45,667 nucleotides of DNA from an uncultured Bacteroidota bacterium (GCA_937924855.1 CALEYQ010000032.1:1-45667), one strand, 5' to 3'. Counted from the first letter of the stretch, positions 31,573 to 40,506 are shown. Program-made: numbers and translations. The notes: a model not told the origin generated them from the letters alone.

Positions 31573-33264
31573 TTATCGGGAAAAAATTCTGGCTACCGGA
31601 TAAATCATGTAAGATTTTTCAAACCAGGGTGAATTCCTGTAAATAAAATATAATTCAGAATCCGGGTCTTTAAACTGATCCGGATTTTCTTTTTTGGCCT
31701 TTTCCAGATCCGCTTTCAGCTGTGGATTTTTTTTCAGGAATTCCAGAGCCAGGTCTTCAAAAACATAATCGGAAAACCATTCCTTTTGCTGCAAAATAGG
31801 ATCGAAAAAATTCCAGGCAAAAAACGAATCGGGTCCTTCGGGTTCAAGCGTTTCTACCACATACCGTGTTTTTATATTACCGGTGGGAACCAGAAGATCT
31901 CCCGCGTAACATTTTATCTCTCTTGTTTCTTTTTCAGTTTTAACGGAATGGTGGAGGAAGTGACCTTCGTAGGGACTTTTCAGCGAATTCCATTGGGTAA
32001 TTTTATACACCTCTGCTTTTATCAGTGTGTCGCGGGTGAGAATCCTTATGGGAACCTGGTTTATTTTTAGTTTGTCGATTACCGCTTTCCAGGCCTGCGG
32101 CACCAAATAGAAATCGGGAATCGAAACGCAGTTTTGGGGAGTGTAATTATTGAAAAAAGGAATGTTCTTTTCGAAGGGTTTTTTTTGATTGTAAAACAAA
32201 CGCGGCTTTCCCGATATTTCACTGGTTTTGTATTCGGGTTCATACCCCCGGAATTTAAAATAGCTGAAATTTGAAGTATCAAGTTTCCAGCTTAAGCAAA
32301 ATTGCTTTTGCGAAGCCAGTGATTCCTGGGCTTTTTTACGAACCTCCATGATTGCCTCGGCGTTTTTATTGGCGTAGTTTATCAGTTCATCAAGAAAGAC
32401 CCGAGTTGCCTTTACCCTTTGTTTGAAGGGCTTCAGCATATGGGTTTCGGTAACAAAACCAATGCAGTTAAACAACGCTGCATACCCCGTGCTGTAACGG
32501 GGTGTTTCCATGAAACCAACAATTCCGCTTTCGGGGGTTTTCCCACTGGTATTTACATACGGAGCCACGGGAAACCCTTTTTTCGAACAGGCATCATAAA
32601 GAGCCGGCTCCATTTTTTGGTTTACAAAGGATGAAAGATGGGGGTTGAGTTTGTCTTTTTGAGTAGTAATTAAGGTTAGGGTATATTGATAATCGGCCCC
32701 GTTTGAAACGTGGGTGTCCACAAAAATGTCGGGATTCCAGGATTGGAAAAGCATCGAAAAGGTTGCGGCATTTTCGGAATCGCATTTAATGAAATCCCGG
32801 TTCAAATCAAGGTTTTTAGCATTTCCCCTGAAGCCATACGCTTCAGGACCGTTCTGATTGGCCCGTGAACAGCAGGAGCGGTTGAGAGCACCATCGACAT
32901 TATATACGGGAATAATCAAAATTACCATGGTGGATGGAATGGATTTTCTGGAAAGTAGATCCCTCGATAATTCCATACATGCGTTTATTCCGTCGGGCTC
33001 GCCGGGATGAATCCCATTGTTGACCAGTAAAAAAAGTTTGTTCTTTTTCCGAAGTGAGCCGGGGTTGAAATCTGCATCCTTGCTTAGGATAAACAAATGA
33101 ATGGGCTTTCCTATGTCGGATTTTCCGCTTTCCAGCAAAAGGGCTTCGGGGTATTTTTTGTCCAGTGCCCGGTAAAAGGAAATTATACTGTCGTAATCGG
33201 GACTGTAATTATCCTGGCCGAAAAGAAAGCAGGGTAGAAAAAGCAAAAAGGAGAGTTGTTTCAT
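31573..33264 (-). CDS. Exported M14 family zinc carboxypeptidase
   Basis: A 563-residue peptidase with a signal peptide (MKQLSFLLFLPCFLFGQ). The zinc ligands His86 and Glu89 are in NGIHPGEPDG, the substrate Asn-Arg is in NLDLNRDFIK, and the third zinc His is His185 in VDTHVSNGAD; a Glu in FVTETHML is a possible catalytic residue. The region after about 310 is a family-specific C-terminal extension with no T9SS tail, so it is probably periplasmic. It removes C-terminal residues or acts on peptidoglycan peptides; the substrate is unknown. It follows the DUF4835 gene by 27 bases and may be part of the rpoZ-coaBC unit. Confidence 0.9.
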   Translation of the reverse strand: MKQLSFLLFLPCFLFGQDNYSPDYDSIISFYRALDKKYPEALLLESGKSDIGKPIHLFILSKDADFNPGSLRKKNKLFLLVNNGIHPGEPDGINACMELSRDLLSRKSIPSTMVILIIPVYNVDGALNRSCCSRANQNGPEAYGFRGNAKNLDLNRDFIKCDSENAATFSMLFQSWNPDIFVDTHVSNGADYQYTLTLITTQKDKLNPHLSSFVNQKMEPALYDACSKKGFPVAPYVNTSGKTPESGIVGFMETPRYSTGYAALFNCIGFVTETHMLKPFKQRVKATRVFLDELINYANKNAEAIMEVRKKAQESLASQKQFCLSWKLDTSNFSYFKFRGYEPEYKTSEISGKPRLFYNQKKPFEKNIPFFNNYTPQNCVSIPDFYLVPQAWKAVIDKLKINQVPIRILTRDTLIKAEVYKITQWNSLKSPYEGHFLHHSVKTEKETREIKCYAGDLLVPTGNIKTRYVVETLEPEGPDSFFAWNFFDPILQQKEWFSDYVFEDLALEFLKKNPQLKADLEKAKKENPDQFKDPDSELYFIYRNSPWFEKSYMIYPVARIFSR

Positions 33265-33291
33265 CAGGCCAATTTAGAAAAAGACCCGGTA

Positions 33292-34203
33292 TCAATTCCC
33301 TCCTTTGAGAATTTTTTGATATTTCTGGCTGTTTCCGGGGTCGATCTCATTGAGCACATTAAGAACCCGGTTTTTTTCTTCAGGAAAAGAAGCCGAAAAT
33401 ATGTTTACGATTTCATCGGATTTTGCCTGAAAAAACAGTTGCAAAGGAAAGGAAAGCGGCTTGTCGCCATGAACTACTTTCAGCGAAACGATGGCATCTG
33501 CTATGGCACTGCGGCCGGAAACAGCATCCTGATACATTTTGTCGAGGCCCTCCATGTGGTATTTGTACATGGCGTTTCTGATGGGAAGGTAAACACCGTC
33601 CATCATGTTCTGAACCAGCCAATAGCGGTTTCGCTGACTTTCAAAACCTTTCCATCCCCGCTCAATTGCATTTTGGGCATTATTTACTACTTGTTGTGCG
33701 TTTTGAAAATAGGGTGTACCTCCGGTGGGAGAGAAGGAATCGTAATCAACCCCGAGAATCATAAAGGCATAAAAAGCCAGAACAGAAGTTAAATTAGAGG
33801 TGTGAAGGGACCGGGAAAATTCAAGGGGCTGAAACTCCAGGTAACGAAATTGAAAATCTACATCGTTGTGGTTGAAAACCCTGGATTTGTAAGAGGTCTT
33901 ATAAACCGGCCGTGTGGAAGTTATCTGCAGCGTGGCCTTAAATTCATCCATGGATATTTTATCGGTAATTGTAATTACCAGTCCGCATTCAATCCTTTCT
34001 TCCGGCTTATACTGGTCGGTAGTCCAGCGTGTGTTGTTCATGAATTCAAAAATGGCCTGCTGGAGATTTTCAAAAATCCTTTTCTCGGTAGTACCCTGAA
34101 TGGTAGGCGACAAAATCTGAACGCTGCAATTAAGCTCCTGTCCACGGACTGTAGACAAAAGAACCACGCAGGCAAGACCGAAAAGGATGTTTCGCAGTTT
34201 CAT
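33292..34203 (-). CDS. DUF4835 family exported protein
   Basis: A 303-residue protein with a signal peptide (MKLRNILFGLACVVLLSTVRG). The mature start QELNCSVQILSPTIQGTT, then TDKISMDEFKATLQI and AFYAFMILGVDYDSFSPTGGTPYF, are what I know as the DUF4835 family of Bacteroidota. The function is unknown; it is usually next to coaBC, as here. Its ATG overlaps the coaBC stop by 4 bases (ATGA), so the longer upstream frame is rejected. No catalytic residues are recognisable. Confidence 0.85.
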   Translation of the reverse strand: MKLRNILFGLACVVLLSTVRGQELNCSVQILSPTIQGTTEKRIFENLQQAIFEFMNNTRWTTDQYKPEERIECGLVITITDKISMDEFKATLQITSTRPVYKTSYKSRVFNHNDVDFQFRYLEFQPLEFSRSLHTSNLTSVLAFYAFMILGVDYDSFSPTGGTPYFQNAQQVVNNAQNAIERGWKGFESQRNRYWLVQNMMDGVYLPIRNAMYKYHMEGLDKMYQDAVSGRSAIADAIVSLKVVHGDKPLSFPLQLFFQAKSDEIVNIFSASFPEEKNRVLNVLNEIDPGNSQKYQKILKGGN

Positions 34204-35414
34204 TTTTTTATGAAATAGTGCTCGTAAAAGAAATGGCACAATTCACGGGCCAGACTTTCTTTTTCCTGAAACTTGAATTTATGGATTTTATTGTCACCGG
34301 TGAGTACCCAAACCCTGTTTTTTTTGCTGCCGGCACCGGAAACTTCAGGCACCTGGAAATTGAGGACTATGGCATTGGCATTTTTAGCTTTTAGCTTCTT
34401 CGCGGCGTTTTCAATTCCGGCTTCTGTTTCAAGGGCAAATCCAATAACAATTTGATTTTTCTTTTTGGTCTTACCCAAACCCGAAAGTATATCCGGATTT
34501 TTTACCAGGGTCAGGGGCAAAGTATTTTCCTTTCCCTTTTTAATTTTCGTGGTTTTCGGATTTTGGGGCCTGTAATCGGCCACAGCCGCCGACATAATAA
34601 GCATTCGCGAAGAAGGAAATCGTTTTACCAATGCTTTTTCCATCTCGCGGGCGGTTTTTGCCGGAACAAATTCCGATATCCCCGATGGAGGTGGCAGCGA
34701 CACCGGTCCCGAAACCAGGCATACTTCAGCGCCCATTTCGGCCAGTACCGAAGCCATGGAATAGCCCATTAATCCGCTGCTTTCATTTCCAATATATCTC
34801 ACGGGGTCGATGGGCTCACGGGTAGGTCCGGCGGAAACAAGTATTTTTACACCCTTCAAAGGCAGTGAAGCACTGAAATATTCTTTGATTTTTTCGAGGA
34901 TTTGTTCCGGTTTCTCCATTCTCCCTTCTCCGCTCAAACCGCTGGCCAGAAATCCGGTTCCCGGAGGAATAATTCCAACACCGTTTTTTGCAATCTTCTT
35001 CAGGTTTGTTTTGGTGGTAGGGTGTTTAAACATATCCAGATCCATGGCAGGAGCTACCAGAGTATCTGATTTCATCGACAGGTACACGGCCATCAGCAAA
35101 TTATCGCAGACTCCATAGGCCATTTTGGCCAGGGTAGAAGCGGTTAAGGGTGCAATTACCATAAGATCAGCGCAACCCGCCAATGAAACATGGTTGGTCC
35201 ATGTGCCTTTTTCTGCGTCGATCGTAAAAGAGTGATAAACGGGATTGCCGGATAGGGTTGAGAGGGTAAGGGGAGTTACAAAATCAAGGGCTTCAGGGGT
35301 TACAACCACTTGCACTTCGGCACCCTCCTTCTTAAGCAGACGAACCAGAAATGCCGATTTGTAGGCGGCTATGCCTCCGGTAATACCCAGCAGTATTTTT
35401 TTACCTTTTAACAT
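34200..35414 (-). CDS. coaBC: Bifunctional phosphopantothenoylcysteine decarboxylase/phosphopantothenate-cysteine ligase
   Basis: CoaBC carries out two steps of coenzyme A synthesis from 4'-phosphopantothenate. The 404-residue protein has the FMN-binding decarboxylase half (1-190; LLGITGGIAAYKS, VAPAMDLDMFKHP) and the CoaB ligase half (VLVSAGPTREPIDPVR, NESSGLMGYSMA, MSAAVADYRP). A strong terminator hairpin lies 12 bases upstream of the ATG, between rpoZ and this gene, and no TAnnTTTG box is seen after it. It overlaps the DUF4835 gene. Confidence 0.97.
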   Translation of the reverse strand: MLKGKKILLGITGGIAAYKSAFLVRLLKKEGAEVQVVVTPEALDFVTPLTLSTLSGNPVYHSFTIDAEKGTWTNHVSLAGCADLMVIAPLTASTLAKMAYGVCDNLLMAVYLSMKSDTLVAPAMDLDMFKHPTTKTNLKKIAKNGVGIIPPGTGFLASGLSGEGRMEKPEQILEKIKEYFSASLPLKGVKILVSAGPTREPIDPVRYIGNESSGLMGYSMASVLAEMGAEVCLVSGPVSLPPPSGISEFVPAKTAREMEKALVKRFPSSRMLIMSAAVADYRPQNPKTTKIKKGKENTLPLTLVKNPDILSGLGKTKKKNQIVIGFALETEAGIENAAKKLKAKNANAIVLNFQVPEVSGAGSKKNRVWVLTGDNKIHKFKFQEKESLARELCHFFYEHYFIKK

Positions 35415-35426
35415 CCCTGATTATTT

Positions 35427-35463
35427 AAAAAAAACAGCCGCGGAACATATGTCCCCGCGGCTG
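35427..35463 (-). terminator. Intrinsic terminator between rpoZ and coaBC
   Basis: On the minus strand CAGCCGCGG pairs with CCGCGGCTG (11-base loop containing the palindrome ACATATGT), and eight T residues follow. The T-tract ends 12 bases before the coaBC ATG. Confidence 0.85.
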
Positions 35464-35480
35464 AAAAAATAATGAGAATA

Positions 35481-35819
35481 TTACTGATTCTCCTGCCCGT
35501 TTTCAGTCAGGGGATTACGGAAGTAAATCTTGTCTTCCATGAATTCCTGAATGGCAATATCCGAAGGCTTAGGTAACTTCTCGTAAAATTTGGAAATTTC
35601 AATCTGCTCCCGGTTCTCAAAAATTTCTTCAAGATTGTCGGTATGCGTGGCAAACTCCTGAAGTTTTCCGGAAAGCTCTTCTTTTATGTCCATTCCAATC
35701 TGATTGGCACGTTTGCCCAGAATGGCAATGGTTTCATAAACATTACCACTGGTTTCATCCAAAGTGCGAAGATCGCGGGTAATGGTAGTTGGTTCTGCGT
35801 TTGTTTTCTTGTAATCCAT
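35481..35819 (-). CDS. rpoZ: DNA-directed RNA polymerase omega subunit (Bacteroidota type)
   Basis: A 112-residue protein of the Bacteroidota-type omega family. GNVYETIAILGKRANQIG corresponds to the conserved omega helix that contacts the beta' subunit, and EELSGKLQEFATH follows. Omega helps beta' folding and polymerase assembly. Its position before coaBC and DUF4835 is the usual Bacteroidota arrangement. A TATCTTTG element lies upstream and a strong terminator downstream. Confidence 0.88.
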   Translation of the reverse strand: MDYKKTNAEPTTITRDLRTLDETSGNVYETIAILGKRANQIGMDIKEELSGKLQEFATHTDNLEEIFENREQIEISKFYEKLPKPSDIAIQEFMEDKIYFRNPLTENGQENQ

Positions 35820-35846
35820 TTTAATTCAAGGCTTTATTAAGGATGG

Positions 35847-35854
35847 CAAAGATA
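35847..35854 (-). promoter_or_regulatory. -7 promoter element for rpoZ
   Basis: On the minus strand this reads TATCTTTG (TAnnTTTG), ending 27 bases before the rpoZ ATG. Confidence 0.5.
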
Positions 35855-35892
35855 GACTTTTTTAGTAAATTGATAAAAACTTATTTGATTTT

Positions 35893-35941
35893 TATGCGTA
35901 ATAATCCTGCTCTGGTATGGCTTTTGGATAAGTATGCGTAA
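35893..35941. repeat. Direct repeat TATGCGTAA x2, 40 bp apart
   Basis: Identical 9-base copies lie at 35893-35901 and 35933-35941. The second overlaps the first bases of the -7 box for the MORN-repeat gene. A 40-base period (close to four helical turns) fits a pair of protein-binding sites, though chance cannot be excluded. Confidence 0.3.
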
Positions 35942-35946
35942 ATTTG
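35939..35946 (+). promoter_or_regulatory. -7 promoter element for the MORN-repeat protein-mnmA unit
   Basis: TAAATTTG matches TAnnTTTG and ends 8 bases before the ATG at 35955. It lies downstream of the alternative ATG at 35934, favouring the shorter start. Confidence 0.5.
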
Positions 35947-35954
35947 TTTATTAT

Positions 35955-36980
35955 ATGGTTATTAAGCAATTACAAACCCTACTTCTGGTTTTTGCCCTTG
36001 TGGCAGGAGGAACGGTTTTGGCCCAGCCCAAGCCGGGTTCTGATTTGAACCTGACCGATGCCCAGGGCTGGAAACAGGGAAAATGGGTTAAACGAGATAA
36101 AAACAATAAGGTGGTTTATGAAGGAACCTTCAAAGACGATAAACCCACAGGCTATTTTAAATACCTGCACCCCGACGGGGCCTTAAAAGCTGAAATGGTT
36201 TTTTCCGACAACGGAACCGTAAGCCGTGCTAAATTATATTCACAAACCGGGAAACTTATGGCCCAGGGAAAATTTGTCAATGAAAAAAAAGACAGCACCT
36301 GGAAGTTTTTTACGGAATCGGGATGGGTTATCAATGAAGAAAATTATAAAGCAGGAAAGAAAAACGGACCCAGTAAAACCTTTTTTAAAAACGGAACCCT
36401 TGCCGCCGAACATCAATATACCGATGATAAAAAAAACGGACCCGTTAAAGAATATTATGAAGACGGTTCACCCAAAATGACCGGTACTTTTGTGAATGAT
36501 TTCCTGGACGGGAAAGCTGTTTATTATTACCCCGGGAATTACAAAAGTGCCGAGGGTGTATATGTTAAAGGCGTGAAGGACGGAATCTGGAGGCATTATA
36601 CCGAAAAGGGTGAGCCGGAATCACAGTTTGTGTACAAGTCGGGTACGGTGGTAAAAAAGCAAATCGACAACGGAATTCAGGAGGAGTTTTTTCCGGGCGA
36701 AATTCCTAAAGCACAATACACGATTAAGAACAGTAAGAAAAACGGTCCCTTTGTAGAGTTTCACCCGGGAGCCAAAAAAGAAATAAAACCCTTTGTAAAT
36801 GAAGAAGGTGTTGAAGAAATGAAAGAAGTGCTGGTGGGGCAAAAAGTTAAGTGCAAAGGAAATTACAAAGACGGAAAATTGGAAGGAACGGTTACCTGGT
36901 TTGGAACCGATGGAAAAGTAGAGAAAACAGAAGAGTATAAAGACGGGCAGTTGGTAACGGCTCCCCGGGATAAAAAATGA
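35955..36980 (+). CDS. Exported MORN-repeat (YwqK-like) protein
   Basis: A 341-residue protein with a signal peptide (MVIKQLQTLLLVFALVAGG, cleavage near LAQ). About ten MORN_2/YwqK-type beta-hairpin repeats follow, such as GTFKDDKPTGYFKYLHPDG, AGKKNGPSKTFFKNG and DDKKNGPVKEYYEDG. Such repeats are often labelled toxin-antitoxin YwqK family, but no toxin partner is visible, so an antitoxin role is unlikely here. It is probably a periplasmic or surface repeat protein. Its stop overlaps the mnmA start by 4 bases, so the two are co-translated. Confidence 0.8.
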   Translation: MVIKQLQTLLLVFALVAGGTVLAQPKPGSDLNLTDAQGWKQGKWVKRDKNNKVVYEGTFKDDKPTGYFKYLHPDGALKAEMVFSDNGTVSRAKLYSQTGKLMAQGKFVNEKKDSTWKFFTESGWVINEENYKAGKKNGPSKTFFKNGTLAAEHQYTDDKKNGPVKEYYEDGSPKMTGTFVNDFLDGKAVYYYPGNYKSAEGVYVKGVKDGIWRHYTEKGEPESQFVYKSGTVVKKQIDNGIQEEFFPGEIPKAQYTIKNSKKNGPFVEFHPGAKKEIKPFVNEEGVEEMKEVLVGQKVKCKGNYKDGKLEGTVTWFGTDGKVEKTEEYKDGQLVTAPRDKK

Positions 36981-38068
36981 ACAATAAAGGAAGAGTTTTG
37001 GTTGCCATGAGCGGAGGAATTGATTCTTCCGTTACTGCCTTATTGCTGAAGCAGCAAGGCTACGATGTTATTGGCATTACCATGAAAACCTGGGATTATG
37101 CAGGTGCCGGCGGTGCCAAAAAAGAAACCGGTTGTTGCTCCCTTGATTCCATTAACGATGCGCGTATCCTTGCCGTGGAGCAGGGCTTTCCGCATTACAT
37201 TCTGGATATCCGTGGTGAATTCGGTGATTTTATCATCGATAATTTTGTGGAAGAGTATCTGGCCGGCCGTACCCCAAACCCCTGTGTGCTTTGCAACACC
37301 CATATCAAATGGGAAGCATTGCTTAAAAGGGCTGAACAACTCAAATGCGATTTCATTGCCACGGGCCACTATGCCCAGATAAGACAGGAAAACGGACGAT
37401 ATGTAATTTCCAAAGGGATTGACCTTACCAAAGATCAGTCCTATGTGTTATGGGGTCTTACCCAGGAAAGCCTTTCAAAGACATTGCTCCCTTTGGGAAA
37501 ATACAGGAAATCCGAAATCCGGAAAATGGCCGAGGATTTCGGTTATGCTGAACTTGCCAAAAAGAGCGAATCGTATGAAATCTGCTTTATTCCCGATAAC
37601 GATTACCGTTCTTTTTTAAAGCACAAAGTTCCTGGACTGGAAGAAAAAGTGGAAGGAGGCGATTTTGTTTTAACTGACGGAACCGTGGTTGGAAAGCATC
37701 GCGGTTATCCTTTTTATACCATTGGTCAGCGAAAAGGTCTTGATATTGCCCTTGGCGAACCGGTTTTCGTAACCCGTATTGAACCTGAAACCAATCGGGT
37801 TTATCTGGGAAAGAAAGAGGATTTGCTGGGAACCGTTGTAAGAATCAGAAATTATAATGGAGTTAAATACGATCAGATTCCCGAAGACGGTTCCTATTAT
37901 GCCAAAATAAGGTATAAGGATCCCGGTACCCCCTGTGAGATAAACCGGACTGATGCCTATGTTGAAATTATTTTTCACGAACCCGTTTCCGGAATTGCAC
38001 CCGGACAAAGTGCGGTTATTTATGAAGGAGATGATGTGGTTGGAGGTGGTTTTATTATGAGAAGTTAA
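36977..38068 (+). CDS. mnmA: tRNA-specific 2-thiouridylase
   Basis: MnmA thiolates U34 of tRNAs for Lys, Glu and Gln. The 363-residue protein has the PP-loop AMSGGIDSSVTALLL, the first catalytic Cys in NPCVLCNTHIKW, the second in ESYEICFIPDND, the TGHYAQI segment, and the C-terminal beta-barrel with FYTIGQRKGLDIA. Both catalytic Cys residues are kept, so it should be active. The gene overlaps the MORN-repeat gene and ends 1 base before the lipoprotein gene. Confidence 0.97.
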   Translation: MNNKGRVLVAMSGGIDSSVTALLLKQQGYDVIGITMKTWDYAGAGGAKKETGCCSLDSINDARILAVEQGFPHYILDIRGEFGDFIIDNFVEEYLAGRTPNPCVLCNTHIKWEALLKRAEQLKCDFIATGHYAQIRQENGRYVISKGIDLTKDQSYVLWGLTQESLSKTLLPLGKYRKSEIRKMAEDFGYAELAKKSESYEICFIPDNDYRSFLKHKVPGLEEKVEGGDFVLTDGTVVGKHRGYPFYTIGQRKGLDIALGEPVFVTRIEPETNRVYLGKKEDLLGTVVRIRNYNGVKYDQIPEDGSYYAKIRYKDPGTPCEINRTDAYVEIIFHEPVSGIAPGQSAVIYEGDDVVGGGFIMRS

Positions 38069-38069
38069 A

Positions 38070-38834
38070 ATGAATTTTCGTTTTATACCTGCTGTTGTTC
38101 TTTTCCTTCTCGCCGGAATGGTCTGGATTGTTTCCTGTAAAAAACAAGAACCGGAAACCGTGGATTTGGGTCTCAATTATTTTCCCGATCGTGTGGGAAG
38201 CTATGTGGAACTGGAAGTTGATTCTATGGTGCAGGATGATAATCTCCCTTTCGATTCTACCTATAAATACCGATTGAAAATAGTTGTTGCAGGTACTTTT
38301 ACCGACAACAGCGGCAGACCTTCATTAAGAATTGAACGCTTCCGGAAAAAATTCAATCCCAATATTCCTTATGCGCAGATGTCCTGGGTTTTATCTGATG
38401 TCTGGTATGCCACAAGAACCTTAACCGGCCTCGAGCAGGTGGAAGAGAATGTGAAATTTCACAAATTGGTTTTTCCTCCCCGCAAATCTGAAACCTGGAA
38501 CGGAAATGCATATAATGTTTTTGAAGCCTGGCCTTATAAATACAAGACCGTTCATGTGCGGGAAACCATCAATAATTTTTCATTTGACTCGGTGATAACG
38601 GTTCAGCAAATCAATCAGGAAAATATTGTGGAGCATAAATTCAGCATTGAAAAATATGCCAAAGGCATTGGCCTGGTTTATAAGGAATATGCCTTGTATC
38701 AAACCAATCAGGCCGATTCTACCGATACCCCCCCTTACGATGATACTCTTGGCCTGGGTCTTATTCCCGCCTATTGGTACTACCCCGACAAAGCTGTTTT
38801 TTACAAAGCCAGGATTGTTTCCTGGGGAAATTAG
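38070..38834 (+). CDS. Lipoprotein of unknown function
   Basis: A 254-residue protein with lipobox IVSC (Cys23) followed by KKQEPE. The mature part is beta-rich, with aromatic-rich sequence such as YFPDRVGSYVELEVDS and KGIGLVYKEYALYQTN. No catalytic motif is visible. It begins 1 base after mnmA and ends 7 bases before the subtilase gene, so it is probably in the same transcript and may be an envelope partner of the subtilase. The family is not recognised. Confidence 0.78.
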   Translation: MNFRFIPAVVLFLLAGMVWIVSCKKQEPETVDLGLNYFPDRVGSYVELEVDSMVQDDNLPFDSTYKYRLKIVVAGTFTDNSGRPSLRIERFRKKFNPNIPYAQMSWVLSDVWYATRTLTGLEQVEENVKFHKLVFPPRKSETWNGNAYNVFEAWPYKYKTVHVRETINNFSFDSVITVQQINQENIVEHKFSIEKYAKGIGLVYKEYALYQTNQADSTDTPPYDDTLGLGLIPAYWYYPDKAVFYKARIVSWGN

Positions 38835-38841
38835 AAATACT

Positions 38842-40506
38842 ATGACAAGACTATTACCCGCACTGATTATTTTGTTTGCTCTTTGGGGTGTTGAGGGCAA
38901 ATCCCAGACGAAATACTGGGTTCAGTTTACCGACAAAAACAGCAGTCCTTATACGGTTTCCAACCCCTCTGCATTTCTTTCCCAAAGGGCAATAAACCGG
39001 AGAACGGCCCAAAATATTCCCGTATCCATTCAGGATATTCCCGTGAACCCTTCCTACATCCAGCAGGTTTTGGGAACCGGAAATGTTACTTTATTAAACC
39101 GTTCGAAATGGTTTAATGCCATTACCATTCAAACTACGGATCAAAATGCGCTTAATGCCATTCAGGCTTTGCCCTTTGTTTCCGGACTTCAACCGGTGAA
39201 CAGGATTGTGCGTTCCAATCCTTTTGAATCCTGGGATCCGTATTCACCTTTGGAAAAGCTACAGGTAAATCCGCCCTCCCAGAGTTTCAATTACGGTTCA
39301 TCTTTCGATCAGGTAAATCAGATTGGCGTGGTATGCATGCACAATGCCGGCTATACGGGAGCAGGATTAATGATAGGTGTAATGGATGCCGGATTTATGA
39401 ATGTGGATACCCTAACTTCTTTCGATAGTTTGTTTTTGCAAAACCGGATTTTGGGAACCTGGGATTTCGTGGATAATCACGCTTCGGTTTATGAAGATCA
39501 CTGGCACGGTACCATGGTGCTTGCCTGCATGGCAGCTAACTGGCCCGGAACGCTTATTGGAACCGCCCCTCATGCTTCCTACTGGTTGTTCCGCACCGAA
39601 GATGTGGGAAGTGAATATATTATTGAAGAAGATAACTGGGTTTCGGCCGCCGAATTTGCCGATAGCGTAGGTTGCGATATTTTGAATACCTCGCTGGGTT
39701 ATACCACCTTTGATAATCCCGCGCAGAATCACACCTATCAGGATATGGATGGAAATACCACGCGGATTACCATTGCCACCGATATTGCGGTAAGCAAGGG
39801 AATTTTTGCGGTTTGCAGCGCAGGTAACTCGGGAAACAGTTCCTGGAATTTTATCGGAGCTCCTGCCGATGCCGACAGCGTACTGGCTGTGGGTGCTGTT
39901 GATAATACCGGTGCTTATGTAAGTTTCAGTAGTAACGGACCCAGTTACGACGGTCGGGTTAAGCCCAATGTTGCCGCAAGAGGCAGCCAGGTGCTTTCCC
40001 AGAGTCCTATTGGCGGAACCGCTAATGCGAATGGCACCAGTTTTTCATCTCCCCTGGTTGCCGGCGGGGTGGCGTGTTTGTGGCAGGCCAATCCCTCTCT
40101 TCCCGTAATGCAGCTTTTTAATGCCATCCAGATGAGCGCTTCCCAGTTTGCTACTCCGGATACAAACCTGGGTTACGGAATTCCGAATTTTTGTTCTGCC
40201 AATGTGATTGCCTCTCAGGGAAATTCATTTACGTTCTCAAACGATGAAATTTATCAGGTGTATCCTAATCCCTTTACCGGATCTTTCTGGTTTCAGTTTT
40301 ATTCGGCCAATGATCAGGAGATTAAAATTCGCCTGAGCGATATTTCAGGCCGTATTTTGATGGAGGAAAATGAGTTTGTTTTTGCCAACTCCCTCAGTCC
40401 TTTTGAAGTGAAAGGTTCGGAAAATTTAAATCCCGGTGTTTATGTGCTTCAGGTTACCGGACTCAATAAAAGAATGGCCGTAAGGGTTGTGAAAACCCGG
40501 CAATGA
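38842..40506 (+). CDS. Secreted S8 (subtilisin-type) serine protease with T9SS type A domain
   Basis: A 554-residue protein with a signal peptide (MTRLLPALIILFALWG, cleavage near KSQ) and an N-terminal propeptide to about residue 150. The catalytic triad is Asp182 (GVMDAGF), His222 (DHWHGTMV) and Ser400 (NGTSFSSPLVAGG), with oxyanion Asn329 (SAGNSGN). A short linker and a type A sorting domain (about 475-554; YQVYPNPFTGSF, LNPGVYVLQV) follow. It should be exported by T9SS and released or held at the surface. The ATG at 38842 is chosen; the longer frame to 38626 lies inside the lipoprotein gene. It is the last gene of the mnmA group. Confidence 0.93.
   Translation: MTRLLPALIILFALWGVEGKSQTKYWVQFTDKNSSPYTVSNPSAFLSQRAINRRTAQNIPVSIQDIPVNPSYIQQVLGTGNVTLLNRSKWFNAITIQTTDQNALNAIQALPFVSGLQPVNRIVRSNPFESWDPYSPLEKLQVNPPSQSFNYGSSFDQVNQIGVVCMHNAGYTGAGLMIGVMDAGFMNVDTLTSFDSLFLQNRILGTWDFVDNHASVYEDHWHGTMVLACMAANWPGTLIGTAPHASYWLFRTEDVGSEYIIEEDNWVSAAEFADSVGCDILNTSLGYTTFDNPAQNHTYQDMDGNTTRITIATDIAVSKGIFAVCSAGNSGNSSWNFIGAPADADSVLAVGAVDNTGAYVSFSSNGPSYDGRVKPNVAARGSQVLSQSPIGGTANANGTSFSSPLVAGGVACLWQANPSLPVMQLFNAIQMSASQFATPDTNLGYGIPNFCSANVIASQGNSFTFSNDEIYQVYPNPFTGSFWFQFYSANDQEIKIRLSDISGRILMEENEFVFANSLSPFEVKGSENLNPGVYVLQVTGLNKRMAVRVVKTRQ

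Noticed and set aside
35955..36980. MORN-repeat protein as an antitoxin of a toxin-antitoxin pair
   Set aside because: The YwqK label is only a repeat similarity. The protein is exported and has no small toxin gene beside it; mnmA is the coupled neighbour.
38626..38841. Longer N-terminus for the subtilase
   Set aside because: It overlaps the lipoprotein gene in another frame. The ATG at 38842 gives a proper signal peptide.
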